Shown here: piece by piece, positions 8,419 through 18,122 of the stretch
Layout of the letters: each line of letters opens with the position of its first letter
Position numbering within the stretch: position 1 is the first letter of the stretch
Source: an uncultured Verrucomicrobiota bacterium
GTDB lineage: Bacteria > Verrucomicrobiota > Kiritimatiellia > CAIVKH01
Reading direction: 5' to 3'
DNA length: 64,000 bases
NCBI GenBank assembly: GCA_937872895.1
Contig: CALMUP010000020.1
Coordinates: 1 to 64,000 of the forward strand
Position numbers and translations under genes: made by a program
Notes under the pieces: generated by a model
What the model was told of the DNA's origin: nothing
Database searches by the model: none
What the model saw: only the letters and a program-made list of their open reading frames with translations

Positions 8419-8448
8419 TTGCATGTTGGCATTGCCCTTGCTGATAAT
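8419..8448 (+). promoter_or_regulatory. Sigma-54-type -24/-12 element (overlapping a sigma-70-like promoter) of the PEP-CTERM gene
   Basis: TGGCAT-TGCCC-TTGCT at 8427-8442 matches the sigma-54 consensus (TGGCAC-N5-TTGCW) at all but one position. Transcription would start near 8453, 7 nt before ATG 8460. The same stretch can also be read as TTGCAT (8419-8424)-N18-GATAAT (8443-8448). Both readings give a very short leader and there is no good ribosome site. Known exosortase systems often link PEP-CTERM genes to RpoN and the PrsK/PrsR pair, which favours the first reading. Confidence 0.55.
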
Positions 8449-8459
8449 AAATCCAGGCG

Positions 8460-9125
8460 ATGAGACTACACACCACAACGTGGGGTAAGGGTTGGGGTCT
8501 GGCTGCGAAAGTTCTGCTGGCATGGGTTCTGGGGTTTGTGCTGGTGACTGGTAAAGCCGAGGCCCTGATTGTCGATTTGGATGCCTACGTCGACATGGCG
8601 ATCGTGCAGGAGGATCTGACCACGCCGTTGGCGGATGGGTCGTGGGTGTACATCGTAGGTTCGGGCGATAACATCAACGACGGGTTGATCACGTATGGCG
8701 GAACGAACCTGATTGCCGACTCCGTTCAGGGTGACGATGTCATCCTCGCCCGCATCCAGATCCCGTTGAATTCGATCACCAACTCCGGCACCTTTTTCGT
8801 CACCGTTCCTTACGAGTCGGACAACATCAACTACGTTTACATCCGTTACTTCAATACCAACAGCGACCCGGTTACCGGTATGGTCCGTTGGGGCACGTCG
8901 TCGATGTTCCAGTTGGGGGTGACGCTGGGTGTGGCCACGGTGCAGTTCGATCAGAACCAGCAGCTCGCGGCGACGAACTACAACAATTTCGTGGTGATTC
9001 CGGAACCCAGCTCGTTGAACCTGTTTGTCATGGTGGCGGGTTTGTTGTGGGCGATGCGATCGCGCATGCGGTTGGCCTCCGATCCGGGGGATGGTTCCGA
9101 TGACGGGTCTCCGGCGGGGGTGTAA
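8460..9125 (+). CDS. PEP-CTERM sorting domain protein (exosortase substrate)
   Basis: The 221-residue secreted protein has an N-terminal signal peptide (about 1-34, ending 'TGKAEA') and a beta-rich middle domain. The C-terminal sorting tail is Pro-Glu-Pro at 181-183 ('VIPEPSSL'), a hydrophobic segment 'LFVMVAGLLWAM' and an arginine cluster 'RSRMR'. Unusually, 16 more acidic/glycine residues follow the arginines. Such tails are recognised and cleaved by exosortase during export in EPS-producing Gram-negative bacteria; no exosortase lies in this window. The last 26 nt overlap the next gene, so the two are coupled. The function of the mature domain is unknown. Confidence 0.85.
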   Translation: MRLHTTTWGKGWGLAAKVLLAWVLGFVLVTGKAEALIVDLDAYVDMAIVQEDLTTPLADGSWVYIVGSGDNINDGLITYGGTNLIADSVQGDDVILARIQIPLNSITNSGTFFVTVPYESDNINYVYIRYFNTNSDPVTGMVRWGTSSMFQLGVTLGVATVQFDQNQQLAATNYNNFVVIPEPSSLNLFVMVAGLLWAMRSRMRLASDPGDGSDDGSPAGV

Positions 9126-10248
9126 GCGGGCGCGGGTGGCGTTTGCGCTACTCGGGTTGGTGGTGTTTCCGCTGCGGAGCGAAGCCCAATCGCTGACCGG
9201 TTTGAGCGATGAGTTCGATGATCCGGACTCGTTGGCCGCCTGGTCCCGGGTGGTCGTGACCGAGGGGTGGAGCAACGATGTGCTCGAGGTGTTCGATGCC
9301 GATACGACCCGGCCCGGGCATCTGGTCATGGTTCCGTATTCCAGTTCATGGTTTGCCGAGTGGCGGGGCGAGTTGACCTACAAGCTGGTGGACGGCGATT
9401 TCGTCATCACTACCCACGTCGAGCCTCGCAACCGCGCCGGGACGGGCCGGCCGGAGCGCGATTATTCCCTGGCCGGCATCATGGTGCGGACGCCGCGTGC
9501 GATGACCGCGCCGGCCCAGTGGACGCCCAATGGCCAGAACTACGTGTTCCTGTCGATGGGGGCGGCGAACCGCACCACCGCACTGTTCCAGTTCGAGGTC
9601 AAGACGACCATCAACAGCAGTTCCATCCTCGATGTGACCGATACTCCGGCTACCCGTGCGGCGATCCAGGTGGCGCGGATCGGTCCGCACATCATCACCT
9701 TGCGGTGCGAGGAAGGTCAGGAGTGGGTGGTGCACCGGCGGTACTACCGCGAGGACTTTCCCGATACGCTACAGGCCGGACTGACGGTCTATACCGACTG
9801 GGATACCTGCTTCGCCGCCGGGTATCCGAACAACAACCTGCTGGTGTTGACCAACGGGGCGGTGCTGCTGAACAGTTCGGTGTTGAGCGGGGCGCAACCG
9901 GACCTGGTGGCGGTCTTCGACTATGTGCGCTATGCGCGGCCGCAGGTGCCGGCGGGGTTGGTCGGGGCGAACCTGTCCGACCCGGCCAGTGTGTCGGATG
10001 CGCAGTTGCTGGCCTTCCTCGGCGAGGCGGCGAATGTTCCGGGCGGTGCGACCGAGCCTCCGTTTTTCGTGGCGGACAACCTGGCCGGGGTGGTCAGCCA
10101 GCGCAGCTACCGGGTGCAGGTGGCGGACGGGGTGGGCGGGCCGTGGACCGACTGGTCGGCGTGGGTTTCCACGGGTGCGGTGGTGGCGGTGGATACGCAG
10201 CCGGTGGCGACCAACGATCAGCGGTACTTCCGGTTGATCACGCCGTAG
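9100..10248 (+). CDS. Secreted protein with concanavalin-A-like (DUF1349/LamG-type) domain
   Basis: The start is ATG 9100 with a GGGGGA site at 9086-9091; the open frame extends upstream to 9025 but those codons lie inside the PEP-CTERM gene. The 382-residue product has a signal peptide (about 1-29, 'PLRSEAQS'). It continues with 'LSDEFDDPDSLAAWSRV', a typical opening of DUF1349-like jelly-roll domains, and strands 'DFVITTHVEPRN' and 'AGLTVYTDW' up to about residue 250. A C-terminal beta domain follows ('RSYRVQVADG', 'DWSAWVSTG', 'YFRLITP'). No membrane anchor or PEP-CTERM tail is present. Overlap with the PEP-CTERM gene suggests that both act together at the cell surface or in the extracellular matrix. 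Confidence 0.8.
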   Translation: MTGLRRGCKRARVAFALLGLVVFPLRSEAQSLTGLSDEFDDPDSLAAWSRVVVTEGWSNDVLEVFDADTTRPGHLVMVPYSSSWFAEWRGELTYKLVDGDFVITTHVEPRNRAGTGRPERDYSLAGIMVRTPRAMTAPAQWTPNGQNYVFLSMGAANRTTALFQFEVKTTINSSSILDVTDTPATRAAIQVARIGPHIITLRCEEGQEWVVHRRYYREDFPDTLQAGLTVYTDWDTCFAAGYPNNNLLVLTNGAVLLNSSVLSGAQPDLVAVFDYVRYARPQVPAGLVGANLSDPASVSDAQLLAFLGEAANVPGGATEPPFFVADNLAGVVSQRSYRVQVADGVGGPWTDWSAWVSTGAVVAVDTQPVATNDQRYFRLITP

Positions 10249-10254
10249 ACGTGG

Positions 10255-11235
10255 TCAGCAGACCAGGTCGTCGAAGGCCGAGAAGTCGGCGCGGAAACCG
10301 CCGGGTACGCCTTTCGCGATGACCGACACGGCGTCGTGCGAGTGCAGCGACTCGAGGTGGGCGCAGGCGATCTCGAAATCCTTGATGCGCGGATCGCGGT
10401 TCAGTTGCTCGTAGAGCAGGCGTGCGGCATCCTCGACGAATTTGATCGCGGCTCCGTTCAGCTCGGCGAAGGCCTGTTCGTCCTCGCGTTTCACCATCAC
10501 CTGCGTTTCGGTCTTCAGCGCGGCCAGGCAGTGCTGCTGGATGTCCTCGATGGGCAGGATCTCGCCGTCGCGCACCTCGATGAACAGGCGGGCCTTGCTG
10601 CGCTGGGAGTGCGGGATGGCGTAGACGCCACGCACGTCGCGGGCGTGCTCGGACAGCTCGGCCGAGCAGGGGCACGCCGACGAGTAGACGAAATCGAACT
10701 CCATGAACGAGCGCACCTTGCCCTGCTCATTCATCCGGCTTTCGTAGGCCACGCGGTAGTACTGGTAGCCCTCGAGACCGCTGCGCAGGCTGGTCTGGAT
10801 CATCGGGTAGGAAAAGACCAGACGGATGCTGGCGGCAAGTCCGCCGATGTCGCGGCGGTAGGCGGCGAGGATATCGGTCAGCGTGGCGGGGGTGAAGACG
10901 GCGTCCTTGAAATCGTAGAAGGTTCGCATGACCCGGGACATGTTGATGCCCTTGATGCCGGGGGCCAGCGAGACGTTGCCGGTCACGGCGGTTTCCAGGT
11001 GGAGCAAGGCGCCGTCGCGGGTCGGAAAGGCCAGCGGGAGGCGGAAATTCGCGATGCCGACCTTCTGGATGGCCACGTTCGCACCTTGGATGGCATTCGC
11101 GGCGTTCTGCATGTCCGGCAGGTCGGCACGGTAGGCGTCGGTCACGACGAAATCCTTGTCGTACTGTTGGCGGATGCCCGCGGCCCCGGGGGCGCGGTTG
11201 TGCAGGTACATGTTTGATGTGTCGGCCGAGTTCAT
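10255..11235 (-). CDS. folE2: GTP cyclohydrolase FolE2 (type IB)
   Basis: The enzyme converts GTP to dihydroneopterin triphosphate, the first step of folate and, in many bacteria, queuosine synthesis. The start ATG 11235 (326 residues) is preferred because GGGGTGA precedes it; the frame is open to 11274. Family marks are '[14 protein letters not shown]' with the metal-binding/catalytic cysteines, and the C-terminal '[20 protein letters not shown]'. Length fits FolE2 (about 260-330). It is transcribed away from cysS; the intergenic region carries a pair of matching palindromic sites. FolE2 often substitutes for the zinc enzyme FolE. Confidence 0.93.
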   Translation of the reverse strand: MNSADTSNMYLHNRAPGAAGIRQQYDKDFVVTDAYRADLPDMQNAANAIQGANVAIQKVGIANFRLPLAFPTRDGALLHLETAVTGNVSLAPGIKGINMSRVMRTFYDFKDAVFTPATLTDILAAYRRDIGGLAASIRLVFSYPMIQTSLRSGLEGYQYYRVAYESRMNEQGKVRSFMEFDFVYSSACPCSAELSEHARDVRGVYAIPHSQRSKARLFIEVRDGEILPIEDIQQHCLAALKTETQVMVKREDEQAFAELNGAAIKFVEDAARLLYEQLNRDPRIKDFEIACAHLESLHSHDAVSVIAKGVPGGFRADFSAFDDLVC

Positions 11236-11340
11236 GGTCACCCCGTATCTTCGCATGATTTCAGGTCTGGTCAATCCTAACGGAATGCGAACGGGTTAAC
11301 ATCGCACAGGTCGGGGCGACATCAAGCGGGACGGCGGTGA

Positions 11341-11391
11341 TTTTCCAGGGATTGGACAAACCGCGCGGCGGATGGTCCAGTCAATGGACAA
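11341..11391. promoter_or_regulatory. Paired inverted repeats in the folE2/cysS intergenic region
   Basis: Two sites with the same architecture, TCCA-N5-TGGACAA, lie at 11344-11359 and 11376-11391, with starts 32 bp apart (three helical turns). Each has a 4-bp inverted core with a 5-nt centre. The arrangement is typical of a dimeric repressor bound twice on one face of the DNA. The rest of the 263-bp gap (11236-11498) has no other feature I can name. Confidence 0.4.
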
Positions 11392-11498
11392 CGTTACCTG
11401 TTGCGGTGGAGTCGAATGCGGTCCTGATCGGGCCGGTGCCGCTCGTGTAAATCCCTCGTTGCCTGACATGCCCTTTCCGGGTATGGTCGGGCAACTTT

Positions 11499-12896
11499 AT
11501 GACCATCGGTTTCTACAACACCTTGACCCGGCGTCTGGATCCGTTCGTGCCGCGCGAGCCGGGGAAGGTCAGCATGTATACTTGCGGCCCAACGGTTTAC
11601 AACTACGCGCACATCGGAAACCTACGCTGCTACATGTTCGAGGACCTGTTGCGGCGGTTTCTCGAGTTTTCCGGGTTTGCGGTGTACCACGTGATGAACC
11701 TGACCGATGTCGATGACAAGACGATCCGGTCGAGCCGCGAGAAGGGGATTCCGCTCAAGCAATACACGAAGACCTACATCGACGCGTTTTACGAGGACCT
11801 CGGCACGCTGAACATCCAGAAGGCGCACCTCTATCCGGCGGCCACCGACCATGTGCCGGAGATGATCGCGCTGATTGCCACGCTGATCGAGAAGGGGTTT
11901 GCCTACCGGTCCGAGGACGGCTCGGTGTATTTCAGCATCGACAAGTTTCCGCATTACGGCTGCCTGTGCCAGCTCGACATTTCCGGGTTGCGTCCGGGGG
12001 CGCGGGTGGCGCAGGACGAGTACGAGAAGGAGAATGTCGGCGACTTCGCGTTGTGGAAGGCGTGGGACGAGGCGGATGGTGACGTGGCCTGGGATTCGCC
12101 GTGGGGGCGTGGTCGGCCGGGGTGGCACATCGAATGTTCGGCAATGAGCATGAAGTACCTGGGCGCGTCGTTCGACCTCCATTGTGGCGGCGTGGACAAC
12201 ATCTTTCCGCACCACGACGACGAGATCGCGCAGAGCGAGGCGGCGACCGGCCAGAAGTTCGTCAACTACTGGCTGCATTGCGCGCACCTGATCGTCGAGG
12301 GCAAGAAGATGTCCAAGTCGGCCGGGAACTTCTTCACCCTGCGCGACCTGCTGGCGCGCGGCTACAGCGGCCGGGAGATCCGCTACGAACTGATTTCCAC
12401 CCATTACCGGCAATCGTTGAATTTCACCTTCGACGGCCTGGACGGCGCGAAGGCGGCGTTGGCGCGGCTTGACGAGTTCCGGTTGCGCCTGGTTGAAACC
12501 GCCGGTGGTGCCGCCGCGGCGACCGCTCCCGCGTGGGCGGACGAGGCGGCCAAGCAGTTCCGGGCCGCGCTGGGCGACGACCTCAACATCTCCGGCGCGA
12601 TGGCATCGGTGTTTGAATTGCTGCGTGCGGGCAACCGGGCGCTGGATGGCGGCGCGGTTTCCGCCGGCGAGGCGGCGGCGGTGCTCGAGGTCTGGCGTTC
12701 GTTCGACCGGGTGCTCGGCTTCCTCTTTCCCGCCAGCGAGGAGATTCCTGTCGCGGTGCAGCAGTTGGTGACCGAGCGGACCGCCGCGCGGGCGGCGAAG
12801 AACTGGGCCGAGTCGGACCGGTTGCGGGCGGCGATCGAGGCGGCCGGCTATCAGGTCAAGGACACGCCGCAGGGTCCGAAGGTGAGGCGGGCATGA
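11499..12896 (+). CDS. cysS: Cysteinyl-tRNA synthetase
   Basis: The 465-residue enzyme charges tRNA-Cys with cysteine. Visible are the class I signature 'YAHIGNLR' (HIGH motif), the zinc-ligand region 'YTCGPTVYN' near residue 28 and 'HIECSAMSM', 'FPHHDDEIAQSEA', and the 'KKMSKSAGNFFT' loop. The C-terminal anticodon-binding part is complete. The ATG 11499 start has only a weak ribosome site. The gene overlaps tmk by 4 nt (ATGA), so it leads a plus-strand run cysS-tmk-holB followed by accBC. Confidence 0.96.
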   Translation: MTIGFYNTLTRRLDPFVPREPGKVSMYTCGPTVYNYAHIGNLRCYMFEDLLRRFLEFSGFAVYHVMNLTDVDDKTIRSSREKGIPLKQYTKTYIDAFYEDLGTLNIQKAHLYPAATDHVPEMIALIATLIEKGFAYRSEDGSVYFSIDKFPHYGCLCQLDISGLRPGARVAQDEYEKENVGDFALWKAWDEADGDVAWDSPWGRGRPGWHIECSAMSMKYLGASFDLHCGGVDNIFPHHDDEIAQSEAATGQKFVNYWLHCAHLIVEGKKMSKSAGNFFTLRDLLARGYSGREIRYELISTHYRQSLNFTFDGLDGAKAALARLDEFRLRLVETAGGAAAATAPAWADEAAKQFRAALGDDLNISGAMASVFELLRAGNRALDGGAVSAGEAAAVLEVWRSFDRVLGFLFPASEEIPVAVQQLVTERTAARAAKNWAESDRLRAAIEAAGYQVKDTPQGPKVRRA

Positions 12897-13540
12897 GCAA
12901 CCAGCGCGGCAAGTTCATCACCTTCGAGGGGCCGGAGGGCGGGGGCAAGACCACGCAGGCCAAACGGCTGCTGGCGAGGCTCACCGCCGAGGGACACGAG
13001 GTCATCTACACCCGCGAGCCGGGCGGTACGCCCACCGGCGAGGCAATCCGGGAGATTCTCCAGTACGACAAGGCGGGGGAGCCGTTGTGCAATGAGGCCG
13101 AGGTGTTCCTGTTCGCGGCCAGCCGTTCGCAGTTGGTCCGCACGGTCATCATCCCGGCGCTTGAGCGCGGCAGCCACGTGATCTGCGACCGGTTTGCCGA
13201 TTCCACCACGGTGTACCAGGGGTATGGCCGCGGGTTCGACATCGACCAGATGATCGCGATCAACACCTTCGCCATCAACGGCGCCACGCCCGACCTGACC
13301 TTGCTGATGGATGTCGAGGTTGCGACGGGTTTCGACCGGATTGCCACCCGCCAGCGCGAGCTGTTCCAGAAATCGGACCGGATCGAGCGCGAGGCCCGTG
13401 CCTTCCACGAGCGGGTGCGGCGCGGGTATCTGGAGCTGGCCGCGCGGTGGCCCGCGCGTTTCCGTACGATCAATGCCGCCCGGGAGCCGGGGGAGGTGGA
13501 GGCCGATGTCTGGAAGTGGGTTCAGCAGCTCGTTGGCTGA
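12893..13540 (+). CDS. tmk: Thymidylate kinase
   Basis: The enzyme phosphorylates dTMP to dTDP for DNA synthesis. The 215-residue product shows the P-loop 'GPEGGGKTT' (Lys19), 'TREPGGTPTGEAIRE', 'CDRFADSTTVYQGYG' and a LID region 'ATRQRELFQKSDRIE'. The P-loop lacks the extra arginine of the E. coli type, and arginines sit in the LID. It starts within cysS and its last 35 nt overlap holB, a frequent neighbour of tmk. Confidence 0.95.
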   Translation: MSNQRGKFITFEGPEGGGKTTQAKRLLARLTAEGHEVIYTREPGGTPTGEAIREILQYDKAGEPLCNEAEVFLFAASRSQLVRTVIIPALERGSHVICDRFADSTTVYQGYGRGFDIDQMIAINTFAINGATPDLTLLMDVEVATGFDRIATRQRELFQKSDRIEREARAFHERVRRGYLELAARWPARFRTINAAREPGEVEADVWKWVQQLVG

Positions 13541-14480
13541 GCCGGTCCGCGACGCCTTCGCGGTCCTGCGCGGCAGCGCCGAGGCCGGACGGCTTGCGCA
13601 CGGCTATATCGTCTCCTGCGACCGCATGGAGTGGGGCGTGGCCTTCACCACCCTGCTGCTCCAATGGTTGTTCTGCCGGGAAGCGCAACGGCCGTGCGGC
13701 CAGTGCCGGGCCTGCCGCCAGGTCGAGGCGCGCACCCATCCGGACACTGTGTGGGTCGAACCGGCCAACAAGAGCCGCCAGATCGATGCCGACCAGGTCC
13801 GCGAGCAGGTCAATCCGCTCATCCAGCAAACGTCGTTCGAGGGCGGATGGAAGGCGGCGGTGCTGCTCGATGCCGACCGGATCACCGAGGCGGCGGCCAA
13901 TGCCTTCCTCAAGACGCTTGAGGAGCCGCCCGCGCAATCGATCATGCTGCTGGTCACGATGAATCCCGGCGGGCTGCTGCCGACCATCCTCTCCCGTTGC
14001 CAGCGCATCCACATCGGCGACGCCCGGACCGGGGCTTCCCTCTCGCGGGTCGAGGAGGCGATGCTCGACTGGTTGCGGCGGCGCACCCGCAAGGATTCCC
14101 CGTTGGTGCAGGCCGGCTGGATGGCCGCGATCCTTGCCGAGGTGCGCGCCCAGGCTGAAGCCCGCGAAAAGGAGGCGGCGGGGGAGGACGGGATCGACAG
14201 GGAGATTCTCGATGCCCGCATCCAGGCCCGGGTGGTCGAGGCGCGCCTGCAGATCGTGCGGCTGATCTACCGATGGGAGCGGGACCTGCTGGTCCTCGCC
14301 GGCGGGGGTGACAAAAAAACCCTTCAATTCCCGGATGAATGGGCTACATTGGCCCGGCAATCCGAAGGCCTCACCGTCGCCGCCTGCCTGCGCCGTCTGG
14401 CCCGGGTGGATGAAGCGGTCCGGTTGCTGGATCGCAACCTGCCGGAGAACCTGGTCTGGGAAACCTCGCTGCCGGTATAG
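13506..14480 (+). CDS. holB: DNA polymerase III delta-prime subunit
   Basis: This is part of the clamp loader that places the sliding clamp on DNA. ATG 13506 is chosen because a GGGGGAGG stretch precedes it; the frame is open back to 13311, but that part reads as tmk in another frame. The 324-residue product has a zinc-binding cluster 'CREAQRPCGQCRACRQVE', the RFC-like 'ANAFLKTLEEPPAQSIMLLVT', and the sensor motif 'ILSRCQRI'. The C-terminal domain is divergent. The Walker A region is degenerate, as expected for delta-prime. It overlaps tmk by 35 nt. Confidence 0.88.
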   Translation: MSGSGFSSSLAEPVRDAFAVLRGSAEAGRLAHGYIVSCDRMEWGVAFTTLLLQWLFCREAQRPCGQCRACRQVEARTHPDTVWVEPANKSRQIDADQVREQVNPLIQQTSFEGGWKAAVLLDADRITEAAANAFLKTLEEPPAQSIMLLVTMNPGGLLPTILSRCQRIHIGDARTGASLSRVEEAMLDWLRRRTRKDSPLVQAGWMAAILAEVRAQAEAREKEAAGEDGIDREILDARIQARVVEARLQIVRLIYRWERDLLVLAGGGDKKTLQFPDEWATLARQSEGLTVAACLRRLARVDEAVRLLDRNLPENLVWETSLPV

Positions 14481-14609
14481 GACAGGGTCGCTTCCGTGGA
14501 TGTCTCATGGACAAGTCGGGTGCGCATTGATACAAATGGACCGCGGTCGGTGAAAGCCGACGGCAAGAGACGCTAGGTCGAGCCGTGTGAACATGGGGAG
14601 TTGAACCTT

Positions 14610-15098
14610 ATGGACATCAAAGAAATAAAGAAAATCATTGAGCTGATGAAGGAAAACGAACTCTCCGAGTTCGAACTTGCCGAGGAAGGGTTCCGGATCA
14701 CGGTGCGCCGCCCGTATGCGAGCGCGACGCCCCAGGTGATGATCGGTCAGGCGCCTTCCTACATGCCGGCCTTTTCCGCACCCCCGGCCGCTCCGGCCGC
14801 CGCCCCCGGGGCCGCGGCTGCTCCCGCCGCTCCAGCCAAGGAGGCCCTGCCCAGCAATTTGATCGAGATCAAGTCCCCGATGGTCGGCACCTTCTACCGT
14901 TCCGCCTCGCCGGAAGCGGAACCCTACTGCTCCGTCGGCTCGACCATCGAAGGCGAGTCGGTCGTCTGCATCATCGAGGCGATGAAGGTCATGAACGAGA
15001 TCAAGGCCGAGGTCAAGGGCGTGATCCGCAAGGTGCTGGTCGAGAACGCCACGGCGGTCCAGTACGGCGAACCCCTGTTCCTGGTCGAACCGAGCTGA
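14610..15098 (+). CDS. accB: Biotin carboxyl carrier protein of acetyl-CoA carboxylase
   Basis: This carries biotin between the carboxylase and transferase of acetyl-CoA carboxylase. ATG 14610 is preferred (GGGGAG 9 nt upstream, and the protein then starts '[13 protein letters not shown]' as usual) over an in-frame TTG at 14601. In the 162-residue product an Ala/Pro-rich linker (about 55-77) separates the N-terminal helices from the biotinyl domain. The biotin-accepting lysine is Lys126 in '[11 protein letters not shown]'. The next gene, accC, starts 4 nt after the stop. Confidence 0.96.
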   Translation: MDIKEIKKIIELMKENELSEFELAEEGFRITVRRPYASATPQVMIGQAPSYMPAFSAPPAAPAAAPGAAAAPAAPAKEALPSNLIEIKSPMVGTFYRSASPEAEPYCSVGSTIEGESVVCIIEAMKVMNEIKAEVKGVIRKVLVENATAVQYGEPLFLVEPS

Positions 15099-15102
15099 TC
15101 CC

Positions 15103-16479
<1,377 letters not shown>

Positions 16480-16490
16480 CGAGGTGCACC

Positions 16491-16949
16491 ATGGCCAAGA
16501 CCGATACCAGCAATGCCGGACTTCCGGTTGATCCCTCCGCCGATCACCACGACATCGGTGCCGACCACATCGAGAACGATACCGAACTTGGTGCGGTACA
16601 GATCCACAACAACGTCATCGCCACCATCGCCCGCCTTGCCGCGGTAAAGGTGCCGGGTGTGGCCGACATGAGCGGGGGCATCGTGGATGACCTCGCCGGC
16701 ATGATCCGCAAGAAATCGGGCGACCGCGGCATCCGCGTCGAGATCGACGAAAGCGGCGTGGTCATTACCCTCCACGTTATCCTCGAATACGGGATTCGCA
16801 TCCCGCACGTCGCCTGGCAACTCCAGACCGAGGTCCGTCAGGCCGTCGAGCAGATGACCGGCAAGCACGTCAAGGCCGTCCAGGTGATCGTGCAGGGCGT
16901 GAAGATGCCGGATGGTGAAAAAGCCGACCTTCAGGAACCGGTTGGATGA
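16491..16949 (+). CDS. Asp23/Gls24 family envelope stress protein
   Basis: The 152-residue product has an acidic N-terminal tail followed by the Asp23 domain (about 35-140): 'GAVQIHNNVIATIARLAAVKVPGVADM', shown here in part, and 'VEIDESGVVITLHVILEYG' with a final 'VKAVQVIVQGVKM'. No signal peptide or membrane segment is present. Asp23 proteins coat the inner face of the membrane in Firmicutes, anchored by AmaP; outside Firmicutes they commonly sit next to acc genes, as here. The stop overlaps the next start (ATGA), and the next product looks like the anchor partner. Confidence 0.88.
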   Translation: MAKTDTSNAGLPVDPSADHHDIGADHIENDTELGAVQIHNNVIATIARLAAVKVPGVADMSGGIVDDLAGMIRKKSGDRGIRVEIDESGVVITLHVILEYGIRIPHVAWQLQTEVRQAVEQMTGKHVKAVQVIVQGVKMPDGEKADLQEPVG

Positions 16950-17521
16950 TGAAGGGTCTGCACCGCCTGCTCGGCGTGGTCCTTGTTGCCGCAGCCGTCG
17001 GGGCCAGTCTGTACATCCTGCTTCCGGCCTTCCAGGGCGGTGCCGCATGGACGGATTTCCTGACCGCGCTGGGTGATCGCCGCGCCATGGTGATCGTCGG
17101 CGCAGTCCTCGTCGTTCTTGCCGCCACCGTGTACCTGATCAGTGGCTTGTCCGGCACGCCGCGCGCCGCCTACCTGACCTACGAAACCGAACACGGCAAC
17201 ATCAGCATCAGCCTCAAGGCGCTGCAGGAGTTCCTCGGCCACCTGCGGGGCGACTTCCCGGCCATCCTCCAGTTGTCCCCGAAGGTCCGCGTACTTGACG
17301 AAAGCCTCGATGTCACGCTGGCCGTGCGTGTCCGGGCCGGCGCACCGATCCCGGAAATCTGCCGGATGCTCCAGGAGCGCGCCCGCGCGCTGATCCAGGA
17401 GAAGATCGGCGTCGCGGCGATCCGTGACGTCGAGGTCAAGGTTGAAGAGATCATCAAGAATGATGAGGCCAAACCGTTGGAAATCACCCCCAAACCCCCG
17501 CCTGCGGGAGAGGTTCCCTGA
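16946..17521 (+). CDS. AmaP-like membrane anchor for the Asp23 protein
   Basis: The 191-residue protein has two N-terminal membrane segments (about 7-28 and 48-66), like the AmaP family, followed by a cytoplasmic beta/alpha domain that resembles Asp23 itself: 'GNISISLKALQEFL', 'KVRVLDESLDVTLAVRVRAG', 'AIRDVEVKVEEII'. The start ATG overlaps the asp23 stop, so the two products are made together. The name is by arrangement and topology; AmaP in Firmicutes anchors Asp23 to the membrane. Confidence 0.75.
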   Translation: MMKGLHRLLGVVLVAAAVGASLYILLPAFQGGAAWTDFLTALGDRRAMVIVGAVLVVLAATVYLISGLSGTPRAAYLTYETEHGNISISLKALQEFLGHLRGDFPAILQLSPKVRVLDESLDVTLAVRVRAGAPIPEICRMLQERARALIQEKIGVAAIRDVEVKVEEIIKNDEAKPLEITPKPPPAGEVP

Positions 17522-17523
17522 GC

Positions 17524-18105
17524 ATGAACACCAACTTGATCGCCGAAGAATACCTGGCCGTGGCCGATGAGATCTTTCGTGAAAAACTACCGCAGGTGGA
17601 GGCGGTCGCGCAGGCCATCGTGGCCAGCCTGATTGCTGGCGGCAAGGTCATGATTTGCGGCAACGGTGGCAGCGCCGCCGATGCCCAGCACATCGCCGGC
17701 GAGTTCCTCAACCGGTTCCTGAAGGAGCGCCGCCCGTATGCGGCCATTGCGCTGTCAACCGACACCTCGACGATGACCGCGATCGGCAACGACTATCATT
17801 TCGACCAGGTCTTCGAAAAGCAGATCCAGGCCCTCGGCCGCCCCGGCGACCTGCTATGGGCGATCTCGACCAGTGGCAATGCCGGCAACGTCATGAAGGC
17901 CGTCGCCGCCGCGCGCGCCAACGGCATCAAGGTCATCGGCATGACCGGCGGCCTCGGTGGCAGCCTCGCCCAGGCCTCCGACCTCCTGCTCTGCATCCAA
18001 TCCACCCGCAGCACCCCGCGTATCCAGGAAGGCCACCAGTTGCTGTTCCACCTGATCTGCGAGCGCATCGAAGAACTGATGGTCGAACACGACCGCAAGG
18101 CCTGA
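17524..18105 (+). CDS. gmhA: Phosphoheptose isomerase-like SIS domain protein
   Basis: The 193-residue product is a single SIS domain that would isomerise sedoheptulose 7-phosphate to D-glycero-D-manno-heptose 7-phosphate for LPS core. Diagnostic segments are 'KVMICGNGGSAADAQHIAGE', 'TAIGNDYHFDQVFEKQI', 'LLWAISTSGNAGNV' and 'GHQLLFHLICERIEE'. These agree with GmhA, including the conserved 'EGHQ' and 'GNDY' residues. It lies 2 nt after the AmaP-like gene and 17 nt before a PfkB kinase. A related isomerase (DiaA-like) is possible. Confidence 0.85.
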   Translation: MNTNLIAEEYLAVADEIFREKLPQVEAVAQAIVASLIAGGKVMICGNGGSAADAQHIAGEFLNRFLKERRPYAAIALSTDTSTMTAIGNDYHFDQVFEKQIQALGRPGDLLWAISTSGNAGNVMKAVAAARANGIKVIGMTGGLGGSLAQASDLLLCIQSTRSTPRIQEGHQLLFHLICERIEELMVEHDRKA

Positions 18106-18122
18106 AAGGACCCCGTTCCGCC

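Noticed and set aside
13311-13505. N-terminal extension of holB
   Set aside because: The region is coding for tmk in another frame and yields Ser/Arg/Pro-rich sequence unlike any clamp-loader subunit.
17655-18122. N-terminal extension of the PfkB kinase
   Set aside because: It is the shifted frame of the gmhA gene; the kinase fold begins only after ATG 18123.
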